Positions 1 to 9,958 are shown, counted from the stretch's first letter. The stretch: DNA of 64,000 nt from Mycobacteriaceae bacterium (GCA_019245755.1 JAFARC010000064.1:1-64000), one strand, 5' to 3'. Numbers and translations: made by a program. Notes: generated by a model from the sequence alone, not told the origin.

Positions 1-1
1 C

Positions 2-64
2 GGCATCCTCTCCTATGTGGCGATGCCCCTGCTTACTCGGATGCTGCGCCGCTGGCTTGTGTGA
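2..64 (+). CDS. C-terminal end of a membrane protein, cut by the window edge
   Basis: The frame starting at base 2 is open from the window edge to a TGA at 62-64 and encodes about 20 residues ending MLRRWLV. It is a hydrophobic stretch (ILSYVAMPLLTRML) followed by basic residues, which looks like the last membrane helix of a larger protein. Some actinobacterial antibiotic-biosynthesis-monooxygenase proteins end in a similar way, but 20 residues cannot settle this. The following 190 bases up to the marR stop codon show nothing convincing. Confidence 0.35.
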   Translation, partial: GILSYVAMPLLTRMLRRWLV

Positions 65-256
65 GCCAATCTGTCCCCGGCTCAACGATCGCCGAGTAGG
101 TGGCGCGCCAACCGTGACGGTGGGCCAGGTCGCCCCGGCAGTGGCGGGCACCCCCACGCAGCGCTGCTTCGCCGCTACCGCCGTTGCCGGCGGCGTTGGC
201 TGTAGCCAATACCACGATGGCATAATGCGCACCCGCCCAATGGAATAGGGCAAGGC

Positions 257-751
257 CTATGTCTTGGCCGCAGTCCCGCCCGCCATGTTCGAGGACATGC
301 AGTTAGGCGCGGCGCTCTCGACCGCTTGTGAACTCACCGCGTGGAGGAGCCGCTTGAATTCCCGGCGCTCAATGGGCGTCAAGGGTGCAAGTAGTCGCTC
401 GTCGGCGGCGTGCACGGCCGTTTCGGCACGCTTCAAGATCACCCTGCCCTTTCGCGTGAGCTGAGCGGGCAGCGCCCGGCCCGACGACACCGTTGCCGGC
501 CGAGTTACCGCACCCATGTCTTGCAGCCCGTGCAGCACCAGATTCATCGCCTGCGGTGACACATTGGTGGTACGGGCGAGTTCGGCGCTGGATTGACCGG
601 GCGACATCGAGAGGATCCGCAGGCACACGAATTCGGGTAGCCCTAGCTCGAGCGGACCCAACTCCGCGGCGACCTGGGGTCGCAGCACGGACATCACACG
701 ATAGAGCAGATAACCCAGGGGCTGATCCTCGTATTCATTCATGTCAAACAT
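257..751 (-). CDS. MarR family transcriptional regulator
   Basis: This encodes about 164 residues starting MFDMNEYEDQ. The family forms homodimers that bind a palindrome through a winged helix-turn-helix. The recognition region is visible around residues 55-110 (ILSMSPGQSSAELA, then NVSPQAMNLVLHGLQ, then a wing with SGRALPAQLT). ATGs at 751 and 742 are both possible starts; a longer open frame upstream to 1105 is antisense to a methyltransferase relic and is not credible. A perfect inverted repeat lies a few bases upstream of the start, so autoregulation is likely. The gene is divergent from the broken methyltransferase at 788, which was probably its target. The C-terminus (SNMAGGTAAKT) is unremarkable. 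Its reading frame is intact, unlike those of its neighbours. Confidence 0.85.
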   Translation of the reverse strand: MFDMNEYEDQPLGYLLYRVMSVLRPQVAAELGPLELGLPEFVCLRILSMSPGQSSAELARTTNVSPQAMNLVLHGLQDMGAVTRPATVSSGRALPAQLTRKGRVILKRAETAVHAADERLLAPLTPIERREFKRLLHAVSSQAVESAAPNCMSSNMAGGTAAKT

Positions 752-758
752 CTTGACA

Positions 759-775
759 TATATCAAGTACCTTGA
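759..775. promoter_or_regulatory. Palindromic operator of the MarR regulator
   Basis: TATCAAG-TAC-CTTGATA is a perfect inverted repeat with 7-bp arms and a 3-bp centre (coordinates within one or two bases). It sits between the divergent starts of marR (751) and the methyltransferase pseudogene (788). The size and position are typical of a MarR-dimer operator. Binding is inferred, not shown. Confidence 0.6.
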
Positions 776-787
776 TAGGCAAGAGGC

Positions 788-1837
<1,050 letters not shown>

Positions 1838-2022
1838 CCAAGGACGCGGACAGCCCTGTGGTTCGTCGAAGGCTGGCGATCCTCAGAGAATGCGACGGCC
1901 ACATCATTGTCATCGACGACAATCGCGACGCCGACCACCACCGAGGCGGCGACCACCGCCGCCACGTCGTCGCCAACCGAAACCACCGAACTGCCCGGAT
2001 ATCCCGGATATTTAAGACCCCG
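1838..2022. other. Unassigned spacer between the membrane protein and the second methyltransferase relic
   Basis: No recognisable gene. The minus strand is open from 2082 to 1801 and contains a hydrophobic run (VAAVVAASVVVGVAIVV), but nothing supports it as an expressed protein and its upstream part is antisense to a relic. It is most likely a remnant of whatever sequence was brought in with the membrane-protein gene. Confidence 0.3.
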
Positions 2023-2449
<427 letters not shown>

Positions 2450-2574
2450 TGGGTCCACCGCGCATCCGGTCTGGAGTCTTGCATGAGTGCCGTCGAGCTG
2501 AGCCCTGCGGAGCTGGCACGGCCGTGTTGTTGGAGCCGAGTTGCAGAGCCGATCGGCATATCAACCACCCTGAC
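2450..2574 (-). pseudogene. Possible second marR remnant
   Basis: Read on the minus strand from ATG 2559, the frame gives MPIGS and then GRASSAGLSSTA, which resembles GQSSAELARTT of the marR product at 257-751 after a large internal deletion. The sequence just upstream copies the marR operator region. The similarity is short, and I rate this as a plausible relic only. Confidence 0.3.
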
Positions 2575-2600
2575 GTATATCAGCAAGGTTGATATCAAGG
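2566..2600. promoter_or_regulatory. Degenerate second copy of the marR operator region
   Basis: CAACCACCCTGACGTATATC followed by AGCAAGGTTGATAT aligns with the marR promoter segment (CAAACATCTTGACATATATC then AAGTACCTTGATAG). Both keep a TATCA...TGATA inverted repeat. It lies upstream of the possible marR remnant. It indicates that the marR-operator-methyltransferase unit was once duplicated. Confidence 0.45.
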
Positions 2601-3114
2601 TGTTATGGCTGTGGCGGTGGGCTGGCCAGGCATCCGCAGCCGACTGATAAGTAGCTCGGCGGCTAGGCTCCTTCCAGCGGTTCGAGCAACGGTGTAGACC
2701 GTACCGCCGGTACCAGGAATTGTATAGACGCGTCCGGACGCCTACACGATGAGCTGCCGGCCCTCAAGCCTTACGTTTAGCGCTCGCCTCGTCGCACTCT
2801 CCGCGCAGGCTGATCCAATCGCTGTGCACCGAACCAACCCCCAAGTTTTTAGGCGACCTCACAGTTCGCTGTAAACGAAAGTGCAGGATGCGGAGGAAGA
2901 CTGAGGGCAACCCCGAATAACGAAGAACCTCCATCGCTCTACCAACAGAATAACGACGCGGGAGTCCACGACCCGATACGAGCGCAACGTTTGCTCACGC
3001 GGTGGCTTCAGCCGCCCTCGGCAGCGTGGCCTTTGCGTTGGTACGCGGCGGCCTGCGGGTCCGGCGGGAATGTGGCGGACGAGCTGTCCCCGATGAGGAG
3101 AGGAGTCGGGTCCG
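2601..3114. other. Long non-coding leader before the proline-rich protein
   Basis: I see no gene, RNA or repeat in these roughly 510 bases. The last 25 bases contain a strong purine-rich ribosome binding site (GAGGAGAGGAG) ahead of ATG 3115. A promoter for that gene is probably here but I cannot place it. Confidence 0.4.
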
Positions 3115-4752
3115 ATGAATCGCACACTGTGGCTTTGTCGTTGTCGCGGGGGATTGGTCGTGCTGGCTTCCGGGGCCGTAATGTCGTTGTCCGCACTCAC
3201 CGGCGGCATCGCGCCGGCCCTCGCCGCACCCGTGCCCACGCCGATAATTCCGCCGCCTCCGCTAATTCCGCCGCCTCCGCCGGCTCCCCGGATGGCAGCC
3301 CCGGCCCCGCAGGCTCCCCGGCCGGTACCACAGCCCCCGCCGGCTCCCCGGCCGGTACCACAGCCCCCGGTCCACGATGCAGCGCCGGCTCCGATACGGA
3401 CAGCACCGCAGTCCCCGGTCCACGATGCAGCGCCGGTCGCGCCGCATTTCCAGGCCGCTCCGCCGGTCACCAGGAACGAGCCCGCGACGCCACGTGACGC
3501 CGGTCCGCCCCCGAACCAGCCGGTGAACAGCAGCCCGCCGATTCACCCCGACCTCGATGCGTCATCGCCTGGGTCCACCGGGCAGCAACCGAACCGCGCC
3601 GCGCTGAACCAGCCCGCGCTGAACCAGCCCGCGCCGAACCAGCCCGCGCCGAACCAGACCGCGCCGAACCAGCCCGCCCCCGGTGGCGTCCGGCCATTTC
3701 TTGGTCAGACACCCGGGCCGCGGCCGGGGTCGGCACCGCAGAACGGGGCGGCCACCAGCGCGTCCCCGCGGGGTGCGTCGCCGGGTGGCCAGGTGGTGAA
3801 CGTTCATCAGGCCATCACGATGCAGGCGCCGCAGCAAAACGTCGCGACCGCGGAGGCGTCGGTGCCCGTCGAACACAGGCCGGACCCAGCTTCGGCATCC
3901 GACCTCGACAATCTGCGTGACAAGGTCCGGTGGCCGCCCACCGGGGCCAACGGGTGGAACCCCGACGGTCAGAGGGGGCGTGCGGGCGGCGCCGACCACC
4001 CCGATTTCGACCAACACCAGTGGGATCACCAGGTGCGGCAGTGGGACCGCAACTGGGTGCGCTACGACGATGACTACCGGCCCATCATCTGCAATCCGTA
4101 CCAGAACCAGCTGCAGATCGTCTACGACTACGACGGGGCGCCGCAGATCGTGGTGATACCGCCACTGGGCAGTGTGGTGTTGGACGCCGCCGAATACGGC
4201 GCCTACAACTTCACGGCGCTGGTGCTCGACGCTGCGGGGGACGCCGTCGACGCCGCGGTGGGAAGCTTCTTCGGTGGTGGTTATGACCCCGGAGACGGTC
4301 TGCTACCGCCGCCGCCACCACCGCTGACGACCTACGACGACGTCCCGATCGCCGTCGACTATCCCGACTCGAGCTATGACCCATTTTTGGTGAACCAGGT
4401 TGTCGACGCCGGCCCGGATTCGCAATACGGTGCGGACAAGATCTTGCTTGACGGTGTCACACCGGTCTGGGGTGATTGGACCCAAACACCCGATGGGCAA
4501 CGGGAGTTCGACGTACACAAGACGCAGCAGTTCCCTGGCCTGGATCCTGCGGCGCCCGGACCGCTGCCGGGCAGCTACCAGCTGCACCTGGCGAGCAAGG
4601 CGTCGCCGGGCACACCCGCCCGGGACCTCTACATTGTTGCAACGTCGGCCGTGGCGGCGACGTTGGGATTGTGCGGGTTGGCGTGGGCCGCTTCGCGGCG
4701 CCGGCGTCGGCGGAGGTGGTACCACCCGTTGCCGCAGCCGGTCCCGCACTGA
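3115..4752 (+). CDS. Secreted proline-rich, C-terminally membrane-anchored surface protein
   Basis: This encodes 545 residues. The signal peptide spans residues 1-40 (basic start, hydrophobic GLVVLASGAVMSLSALTGG, cleavage near APALAAP). A low-complexity region (residues 41-230) is rich in Pro, Ala and Gln, with PRPVPQPP and NQPAP repeats. A conserved-looking domain follows (residues 260-500), with aromatic and acidic motifs (DQHQWDHQVRQWDRNW, YRPIICNPYQNQ, GSVVLDAAEYGAYNF). A single C-terminal helix (about residues 508-526) is followed by a run of seven Arg, which should anchor it with the C-terminus inside. The start is supported by the GAGGAG site 15 bases upstream. I know similar mycobacterial proteins only as hypothetical. 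The layout suggests a cell-wall or periplasmic structural role. A membrane protein follows 107 bases downstream. Confidence 0.85.
   Translation: MNRTLWLCRCRGGLVVLASGAVMSLSALTGGIAPALAAPVPTPIIPPPPLIPPPPPAPRMAAPAPQAPRPVPQPPPAPRPVPQPPVHDAAPAPIRTAPQSPVHDAAPVAPHFQAAPPVTRNEPATPRDAGPPPNQPVNSSPPIHPDLDASSPGSTGQQPNRAALNQPALNQPAPNQPAPNQTAPNQPAPGGVRPFLGQTPGPRPGSAPQNGAATSASPRGASPGGQVVNVHQAITMQAPQQNVATAEASVPVEHRPDPASASDLDNLRDKVRWPPTGANGWNPDGQRGRAGGADHPDFDQHQWDHQVRQWDRNWVRYDDDYRPIICNPYQNQLQIVYDYDGAPQIVVIPPLGSVVLDAAEYGAYNFTALVLDAAGDAVDAAVGSFFGGGYDPGDGLLPPPPPPLTTYDDVPIAVDYPDSSYDPFLVNQVVDAGPDSQYGADKILLDGVTPVWGDWTQTPDGQREFDVHKTQQFPGLDPAAPGPLPGSYQLHLASKASPGTPARDLYIVATSAVAATLGLCGLAWAASRRRRRRRWYHPLPQPVPH
3601..3675 (+). 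repeat. Five 15-bp tandem repeats encoding NQPAL/P units
   Basis: Five in-frame units of GCGCTGAACCAGCCC or GCGCCGAACCAGCCC lie end to end, with one base change in the fourth. They encode Ala-Leu/Pro-Asn-Gln-Pro and can change in number without shifting the frame. Two more in-frame duplications lie upstream: about 30 bp at 3313-3372 and about 28 bp around 3361-3432. Confidence 0.85.
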
Positions 4753-4859
4753 CGTGGTCGTTGCCGGCGTCAAGGACGGGGCGGGTCAGCGATCCGCTCA
4801 TCCGGGACAGTCCCGCGTGTTTCCAGCGATGTCACAGGTGGCCGTCTTACCGTCGAGGG

Positions 4860-5738
4860 GTGCGGGAGTCGCCACGTGTGCGCGCAGTCGTGCGGTCGCT
4901 CGTACGGTCGTCGGAGCGTCGTCCAGCCGCCGCGGAAAGGGCCGCGCAGGATCTGCAATTCGCCCTGCCTTCGGCGGTGGCCGCCGAGGTCCGTTGGGCC
5001 TTCACACCGCCGCGATCGTGGCTCTCCGGTGTGGCCGCCAATCTGCTCCTGGCACTGATGTGGCTGCTGGTCCAGCCGCTGCACCCGCACCGCCACCACG
5101 ACTGGGTCATTCTGATCGGCACCTACTTCTCGTCATTTATCCTGGCCGACGTCACCACCACCAATCTGCTTGGCGTCGACACCGTTCGGGTGCGCAAAGC
5201 GCTGCGCGAAGGGGTCCCGCTCTGGCGGGTGCTGCTGGTAAAAAACCTGGCGCTGGTCGTGATCGTCGGATTGCCGACTCTTGTTGCGGCGGCGGTCATG
5301 ACGTTGTGGCTGGAAACACCCGCACGGCTTGCGGTGACGATTCCGAATGTCGCGGTGCCGATCGTGTCCTGGCTCGGGGTCGGAAACCTGGTGTCGGTGC
5401 TGCTTCCCGTCGGGGACGAGCCATTGATCCATCGCTGGCAACAACGCGGAGACCGTCGCGCCACCATAAGGTGGATCGCTCACCTGGTGCTGCCGTACGC
5501 CTTGTACTACGTCGCCGACCCCACCGGCGGCATCGAGCACAAATTTTTCTGGCGTCAGGTTCCGCGGGCCATCGCTTCGATATTGGGCCGCGAGAGTCGC
5601 AGTTTCGTCCACATCGGCGTCGCGGCGGCCGTCTGGGCCATTGCGACCGCTGTCGCGGTGTTGTTCTTCTGGGCACGCGGTCTCCACCTCACGGAGGCCC
5701 AGCCACAAGCGAAACGGCCGCGCACGAATGTCGTCTGA
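4860..5738 (+). CDS. Polytopic membrane protein, ABC-2 permease-like, function unknown
   Basis: This encodes about 292 residues if it starts at GTG 4860 (VRESPRVRAV). The open frame extends upstream into the preceding gene, but there it has no protein-like composition. About six membrane helices can be seen: WLSGVAANLLLALMWLLV, WVILIGTYFSSFILA, LLVKNLALVVIVGLPTLVAA, VPIVSWLGVGNLVSVLLPV, HLVLPYALYYV and VGAAVWAIATAVAVLFFWA-like. The soluble N-terminus is Arg-rich. The topology resembles the membrane part of ABC-2 exporters, but no ATPase is adjacent. It may be cotranscribed with the surface protein 107 bases upstream. Confidence 0.75.
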   Translation: MRESPRVRAVVRSLVRSSERRPAAAERAAQDLQFALPSAVAAEVRWAFTPPRSWLSGVAANLLLALMWLLVQPLHPHRHHDWVILIGTYFSSFILADVTTTNLLGVDTVRVRKALREGVPLWRVLLVKNLALVVIVGLPTLVAAAVMTLWLETPARLAVTIPNVAVPIVSWLGVGNLVSVLLPVGDEPLIHRWQQRGDRRATIRWIAHLVLPYALYYVADPTGGIEHKFFWRQVPRAIASILGRESRSFVHIGVAAAVWAIATAVAVLFFWARGLHLTEAQPQAKRPRTNVV

Positions 5739-5820
5739 GACAGTCCCCGCGACGCTTCTCCTCCCCTGCCTCCTGCGCGTCCGGTTGAGTGGCCGGAGCG
5801 TGGCCTTTCGCGAGCAGTTG

Positions 5821-6531
5821 TCAGAGTGATGCGAGCAGGTTTTGCATCGTGTCGATCTGCTGCTGCTGGCTGGTAATGATCGATTGCGCCAGGGCGATCG
5901 CGGGCGAGTTTTGACCGGATTTGACCTCGGCCTGCGCCATGGTGATCGCGCCCTGATGGTGATCGATCATCATTGTCAGGAAGAGCTTGCTGGCGTCGGC
6001 GCCCTCGGTGTTCTGCAAAGCGGTGATCTCCTGCTCTGACACCATTCCCGGCATCTGACCCGCTCCGGGCGTCGCGGTTGCGCTCGTCGTCATTCCGCTG
6101 GTCGGCGCTGTGGTGACGGTAGGTGGCGCCGTTGCGCCGGGGGTTGTAGCAGAACCGGTCGCTGTGCTGCTGCTGGCACTCGGCAGCGGTTGTCCCCACT
6201 GGCTGAGCCAGGCCTGCATCTGCTGTATTTCGGGACCTTCCGTCGCCTTGATTTGGTTGGCTAAATCGACGACCCGCGGATCAATGCCTTGCTTGCCGAC
6301 AATGATGTCGCTCAGTTGGAGGGCTTGCCGGTGATGTGGGATCATTTGCTCGGCAAACGTCACGTCGGCTTGGTTGTGCGGTTGCGCGCCAGGTGAGGGC
6401 ACCGGCGTAGTGACTACTACCGTGGTCGTACTCGTCTGGCTTCCCTGGTTGTTCCCAGAGCTGCTACACGCCACCACTGTGAGCAGCGCCGCAGACGCAG
6501 CGACGGCCATCGCGAGTGCCCGGTTCCGCAT
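5821..6531 (-). CDS. DUF305 family lipoprotein
   Basis: This encodes 236 residues. A lipobox (TVVAC, Cys22) ends a typical signal peptide, so the mature protein should be lipid-anchored outside the membrane. Two DUF305 His-rich motifs are visible: MIPHHRQALQLSD (about residues 63-75) and MMIDHHQGAITMAQ (about 188-201), separated by a Thr/Ser/Pro linker. DUF305 proteins are ferritin-like four-helix proteins, and some are linked to copper or other metal handling. That link is family knowledge and nothing nearby tests it. The gene is convergent with the membrane protein at 4860, with 82 bases between the stops. Confidence 0.9.
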   Translation of the reverse strand: MRNRALAMAVAASAALLTVVACSSSGNNQGSQTSTTTVVVTTPVPSPGAQPHNQADVTFAEQMIPHHRQALQLSDIIVGKQGIDPRVVDLANQIKATEGPEIQQMQAWLSQWGQPLPSASSSTATGSATTPGATAPPTVTTAPTSGMTTSATATPGAGQMPGMVSEQEITALQNTEGADASKLFLTMMIDHHQGAITMAQAEVKSGQNSPAIALAQSIITSQQQQIDTMQNLLASL

Positions 6532-6765
6532 CTCTGATCTTCCTCTCTCAGTAGTCTCTCCCCTGAGCCTGCTCCCATTCGGTCTGGCATGACCAGGGAT
6601 TCGCGGAAAAGTTCAGGATCGACCCCAAGCAGCCGGCTCGCCGCCCACGCGGCTGACGGCGCCGACTCGCGTCGCCGCATTCACGCTCACGCCGATCTCG
6701 GTGGTTTCCCGCCGACGAACTCACCGATTCTCTGGGCGATGTACGGGTGAGCCCGCCGTCGCCGG

Positions 6766-7557
6766 CTATCCCAGGTCGCTCTTCAAAGTTTGGACCGGAA
6801 CTGCCCCAGCGCGCGCGGGCGCACCTCTGGCCACCACGACCGGTATCGATGTCGCCGCATCGGTGCGCAGGATCGTATGTACCACCGACACGAGGTCCTC
6901 TACCGGCATCAGCTGGCCAGGCATGCACCCACGCGACAACCAGATTGGGTAGTTCTCCATGACGAGCTTCGGATCCCAGCCTACGCTGAATCCCGTTTGC
7001 GAGTCGCCTTCGCCACCTGGGCATTCCCCGACGATGAGGCACGTAAATCCGACGTCCGGATGTTCGGCGCGCCATGCCTCGATTAGCCTTTCGAGCGCCG
7101 CCTTGCTGACACCATACGCGCCTAGGCCGGGCCAGGGCGGCCCAAAAGTGCCTGCGTCCGAGGAGAGATAGACCACCTTGCCCGCAGACGTCGTCAGGTG
7201 CGGAATTGCTGCGGCCGTCGCCAGGGCAGCGCCCGTGACGTTGGTATCGAACACGCGCCGCCAGGTTGCGGCGTCCGTATCGACCATGCGGACAAGGGGT
7301 CCTATGGCAGGCGTGTATATGAGGTTGTCAAGGCCGCCCAGGGCAGCGGCGGCGTCACCGATCGCGGATCGAACAGATGCTTCGTCTGTAACATCACATT
7401 CGATCGCGACTGCCTCGGGCCCCGCCTCTTTTGCGGCAGCCTCGATACGCCGGCGGCGCCGGGCGAGCAATGCCACCTGTTCGCCGCGCTGCGCCAGGCC
7501 GACACCAAGGCATCGCCCGAGCCCGCTCGAGGCACCGATCACCACTGTTCTCGGCAT
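6766..7557 (-). CDS. Short-chain dehydrogenase/reductase
   Basis: This encodes 263 residues starting MPRTVVIGASSG, with a GAGGAA ribosome site 8 bases before ATG 7557; the in-frame ATG at 7584 lacks one. The Rossmann Gly motif GASSGLG is at residues 8-14 and NAG is replaced by YTPAIG (about residue 88). The catalytic Ser (YLSSDAG) and Tyr-Lys (GAYGVSK) lie near residues 136 and 155, so it should be active with NAD(P)H. The substrate is unknown. A degraded nickel transporter lies just upstream. Confidence 0.88.
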   Translation of the reverse strand: MPRTVVIGASSGLGRCLGVGLAQRGEQVALLARRRRRIEAAAKEAGPEAVAIECDVTDEASVRSAIGDAAAALGGLDNLIYTPAIGPLVRMVDTDAATWRRVFDTNVTGAALATAAAIPHLTTSAGKVVYLSSDAGTFGPPWPGLGAYGVSKAALERLIEAWRAEHPDVGFTCLIVGECPGGEGDSQTGFSVGWDPKLVMENYPIWLSRGCMPGQLMPVEDLVSVVHTILRTDAATSIPVVVARGAPARAGAVPVQTLKSDLG

Positions 7558-7740
7558 ACTGTTCCTCGCTGGTCGATCTCGCAACGGTATGGCTTTCGGT
7601 AAGGAACCTATCGCTATCGGCGATTTCGCGGAAGAACCTGCCCCATTTAGTTGGGCCGTTCACCCTGCACAAGAAGGCCGTCACACCGACCAGGCGTGGA
7701 ACAGATCCCGGGGCCGGGCTTGGAGCCGTCGCGTAGGGCG

Positions 7741-7974
7741 TCATTCGGCAGGGTCCCGGACTGTTGTCTCCCAAGCGCGATCCCAAACACCTGCGCCGAC
7801 TTGATAGTGGTGCGGCGCGACGATCATTACCAAAGCCCCGAACCCGAACAGGTGCAGCAGCGCGATCACGGCGGCCAATAGCGCGACCTCGACCCGATCG
7901 CGGCGGTTCCACGATCTGACCAGACGGCCGAACACTCGCGCCGAGGAAAGGTCAACAGAATGCGATTCGGGCAT
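7741..7974 (-). pseudogene. Relic of a NicT/HoxN-type nickel-cobalt transporter
   Basis: The frame from ATG 7974 (MPESHSVDL) encodes a basic N-terminus and a first membrane helix, ALLAAVIALLHLFGFGALVMIV, followed by APHHYQVG. This matches the start of NicT-family permeases (Rv2856 type). Immediately after, the next frame over reads VFGIALGR, the conserved continuation in NicT, so a one- or two-base indel near 7786 has shifted the frame. The family signature with HAFDADHI and all further helices are missing. Cobalt/nickel uptake from this locus is therefore lost. The relic is notable because a nickel-dependent hyp operon lies at 51.7-55.7 kb. Confidence 0.6.
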
Positions 7975-8206
7975 GACCCGCGCCGTCCCTTCGGGGATTA
8001 CGCGTCCCCATCGTGGGTGATGTGAGCGCGGGTCTGGCTCCCGGCCGCCGTCGACGTGACATCGACGGTGCCGGACACAGTGGCGCGACCGCACCGGAAT
8101 GTCACCGGTTTCCGCATCGCCCACAATGGACGAGCTGCAATGCTACCCGGATTCGCCCGCTCGAATCCCCCGAACTACTCGGGCCTGATTTTGTTACCAT
8201 CGCGCG

Positions 8207-9055
8207 GTGCCTGATCCGCCTGCGCTCGCTGGACGCGGCGGACATCGATCTGTTTCAAGACGCGAAATCCTCAAATATGCTTTCTTCGCGCCGGTTCTAC
8301 TGAGCCTAGGAACGCTGGGCGCGACACTCGACGGGCAGAAGGCATCAGCCTCCAACCTCAGGCTCACCGATTTCGCGGAGCGGATGATTCCGCCGGATGA
8401 GATCAAATCGGCAGGCTATGACGGGGTGGTGGTCTATGTGTCCGAGTCGCGGCCGGGCGCGAACTTCGAGGCGAAGCCCATCACCCGCGAGTACGCTGAT
8501 GCGCTACGCGCAGTGGGTCTTCAAATCGTCAGCAACTACCAGTACGGCAAGCCCGGTTGGTCTGCGCCCTCGGATTTCACCCGCGGGTACGACGGCGGCG
8601 TGGCTGACGCTCAGACAGCTCTGCGGCTGCACGCTGCAGCAGGGGGTGGGGATTCGGCCCCGATCTTCTTCAGTGTCGATGAGAATATCGACCTCAACAC
8701 TTGGAAAAGCGTTGCTGTCGAGTGGTTTCGGGGAATTAACTCGGTAGTGGGCGTCGACCGCACCGGCATATATGGGCATTCCGGGGCGTGTGCGTGGGCG
8801 ATCGAGGACGGCGTAATTGGGCGCTCGACGACTGCGGGGCACCGGTGGGCATGGCAGACGAGCGCGTGGTCGCATGGCGAGCGCGAGCCCACGGCGGTGC
8901 TTTATCAGGCTGTGGTCAATAGTCCATCGAGCCCCGGCCCCCTCCTCGGCGGTATACATGTGGATGTGGACGAGGTCCTTGCGGCCGATTTTGGGCAGTG
9001 GGATTTCGATCGATGCGCCCTCGGATGCAAGCCTGTCACCACGGCGCCGGCGTAG
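8207..9055 (+). CDS. Tat-exported DUF1906 (Rv2525c-like) glycoside-hydrolase-like protein
   Basis: This encodes 282 residues from GTG 8207. A twin-arginine signal is clear (SRREILKYAFFAPVLLSLG, cleavage near QKASAS). The mature part follows the DUF1906 pattern of Rv2525c: an early GYDGVVVYVSESRPG strand, the IVSNYQYG segment, HAAAGGGDSAPIFFSVDEN with acidic residues at the barrel mouth, a YGHSGACAWAIEDG region and DVDEVL near the end. The family has a glycosidase-like TIM barrel and in M. tuberculosis is a Tat substrate tied to cell-envelope integrity. The substrate is not established. The start is the only plausible one upstream of the Arg pair. Confidence 0.85.
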   Translation: MPDPPALAGRGGHRSVSRREILKYAFFAPVLLSLGTLGATLDGQKASASNLRLTDFAERMIPPDEIKSAGYDGVVVYVSESRPGANFEAKPITREYADALRAVGLQIVSNYQYGKPGWSAPSDFTRGYDGGVADAQTALRLHAAAGGGDSAPIFFSVDENIDLNTWKSVAVEWFRGINSVVGVDRTGIYGHSGACAWAIEDGVIGRSTTAGHRWAWQTSAWSHGEREPTAVLYQAVVNSPSSPGPLLGGIHVDVDEVLAADFGQWDFDRCALGCKPVTTAPA

Positions 9056-9363
9056 TGCACCGCATTAAGAGGTGGGGTCGTGCGACAGCGCAGACTCAAC
9101 CGGCGGATCGATCAGGCGGACGGCCGTTCATCATGCGGTGGATCCACCGCACGCTGAGTTGAACGATCCCCCGACCTGCCGGCGTGGGTGAGACTAAGGC
9201 CGCCGGCACTCTTCGGGCTCGGTTTTCCCGGACGCGTCGGCATGCTCCGACCGGATTGTGTTGTCGACGTGACTGCTGTCGCTGTTGTTATCACCCAGTG
9301 AAACGAACGCCCGATTGCACCGCCACCACCACCGGGGAGTGCCGATGGCTAGAATTTCAGAAC
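9056..9363. other. Intergenic region with one perfect palindrome
   Basis: No gene is supported in these 308 bases. The only structure I see is the 18-bp palindrome at 9134-9151. Confidence 0.4.
9134..9151. promoter_or_regulatory. Perfect 18-bp palindrome
   Basis: TGCGGTGGATCCACCGCA reads identically on both strands. It lies about 80 bases after the DUF1906 gene and 213 bases before the next start. It could be a dimeric regulator site or a small hairpin; with no loop, a protein site is more likely. Confidence 0.4.
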
Positions 9364-9642
9364 ATGACCGAACCGCTGCAGACGCCCGCCCCCACCACTG
9401 CCCGAAACGGAGTCGGTATTGCCGCGCTGGCGTTCGGCATACTTGCGCTTATCACGAGCGTGTCGCTTGTTGGCCTCCTTTTCGGTAGTTTGGCGGTGGC
9501 GCTGGGCGCCTCCGCGTGGGACACGGTCCTGCGCAACGAGGCCACCAATCGCAAAACGACGATCGTCGCAATCGTGCTGGGTGTTGTCGCGATCGTCATA
9601 GGCTTTATCGCGTTGGCGTTCAGGATTTGGTGGATCGTTTAG
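9364..9642 (+). CDS. Small DUF4190-like membrane protein
   Basis: This encodes 92 residues starting MTEPLQTPAPTTARNG. Two hydrophobic helices (residues about 17-47 and 66-90) are separated by a short polar segment, WDTVLRNEATNRKTT. The layout, with alternating Gly/Ala/Leu/Val and a second helix ending at the C-terminus, resembles DUF4190 proteins of actinobacteria. The upstream in-frame extension has no coding character. Function unknown. Confidence 0.7.
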   Translation: MTEPLQTPAPTTARNGVGIAALAFGILALITSVSLVGLLFGSLAVALGASAWDTVLRNEATNRKTTIVAIVLGVVAIVIGFIALAFRIWWIV

Positions 9643-9958
9643 GACTTCCCAGCGACACCACCTCGCACTGCCGGTCAGCTAGACGCTGCGCCGCTGGATT
9701 CGATCCAACCGTGTGCGCCATCAGCGCGTGCGGTGTTGGATGTTGCATCGCTCGCTGACGTTAACCGTGGGCGGCGAAGACGAACTGCAGTGCGGTCGCA
9801 CGCGGCGCGTGAGGTGAATCGGCAAGCCGGGCCCGGGGCGACCGGACAGGGTGCGAAGCAGCAACCGGCCAATCGCTTTGAACGGGTTAGCGGCGCGGTT
9901 CGTGCACAAGGTAGGCCGACCGACTCGTGCACCACAAACAATCACACAAGGAGTGACG
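9643..9958. other. Intergenic leader of the small secreted protein
   Basis: No gene or clear structure in these 316 bases except the ribosome site AAGGAG at 9948-9953. Confidence 0.4.

Noticed and set aside
15..256. Two small ORFs on opposite strands at the window start
   Set aside because: Both are low-complexity Gly/Ala/Arg frames without ribosome sites. Only the short C-terminal piece at 2-64 reads like protein.
2660..2700. GGTTCGAGC resembling a tRNA T-loop
   Set aside because: No acceptor stem, D-arm or anticodon arm can be built around it.
4476..4859. Upstream extension of the membrane protein frame to 4476
   Set aside because: It overlaps the conserved end of the surface protein in another frame and has no membrane-protein character. 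The start was moved to GTG 4860.
5821..6592. Plus-strand ORFs over the DUF305 gene
   Set aside because: They are shadows of a lipoprotein gene whose lipobox and His motifs are unambiguous.
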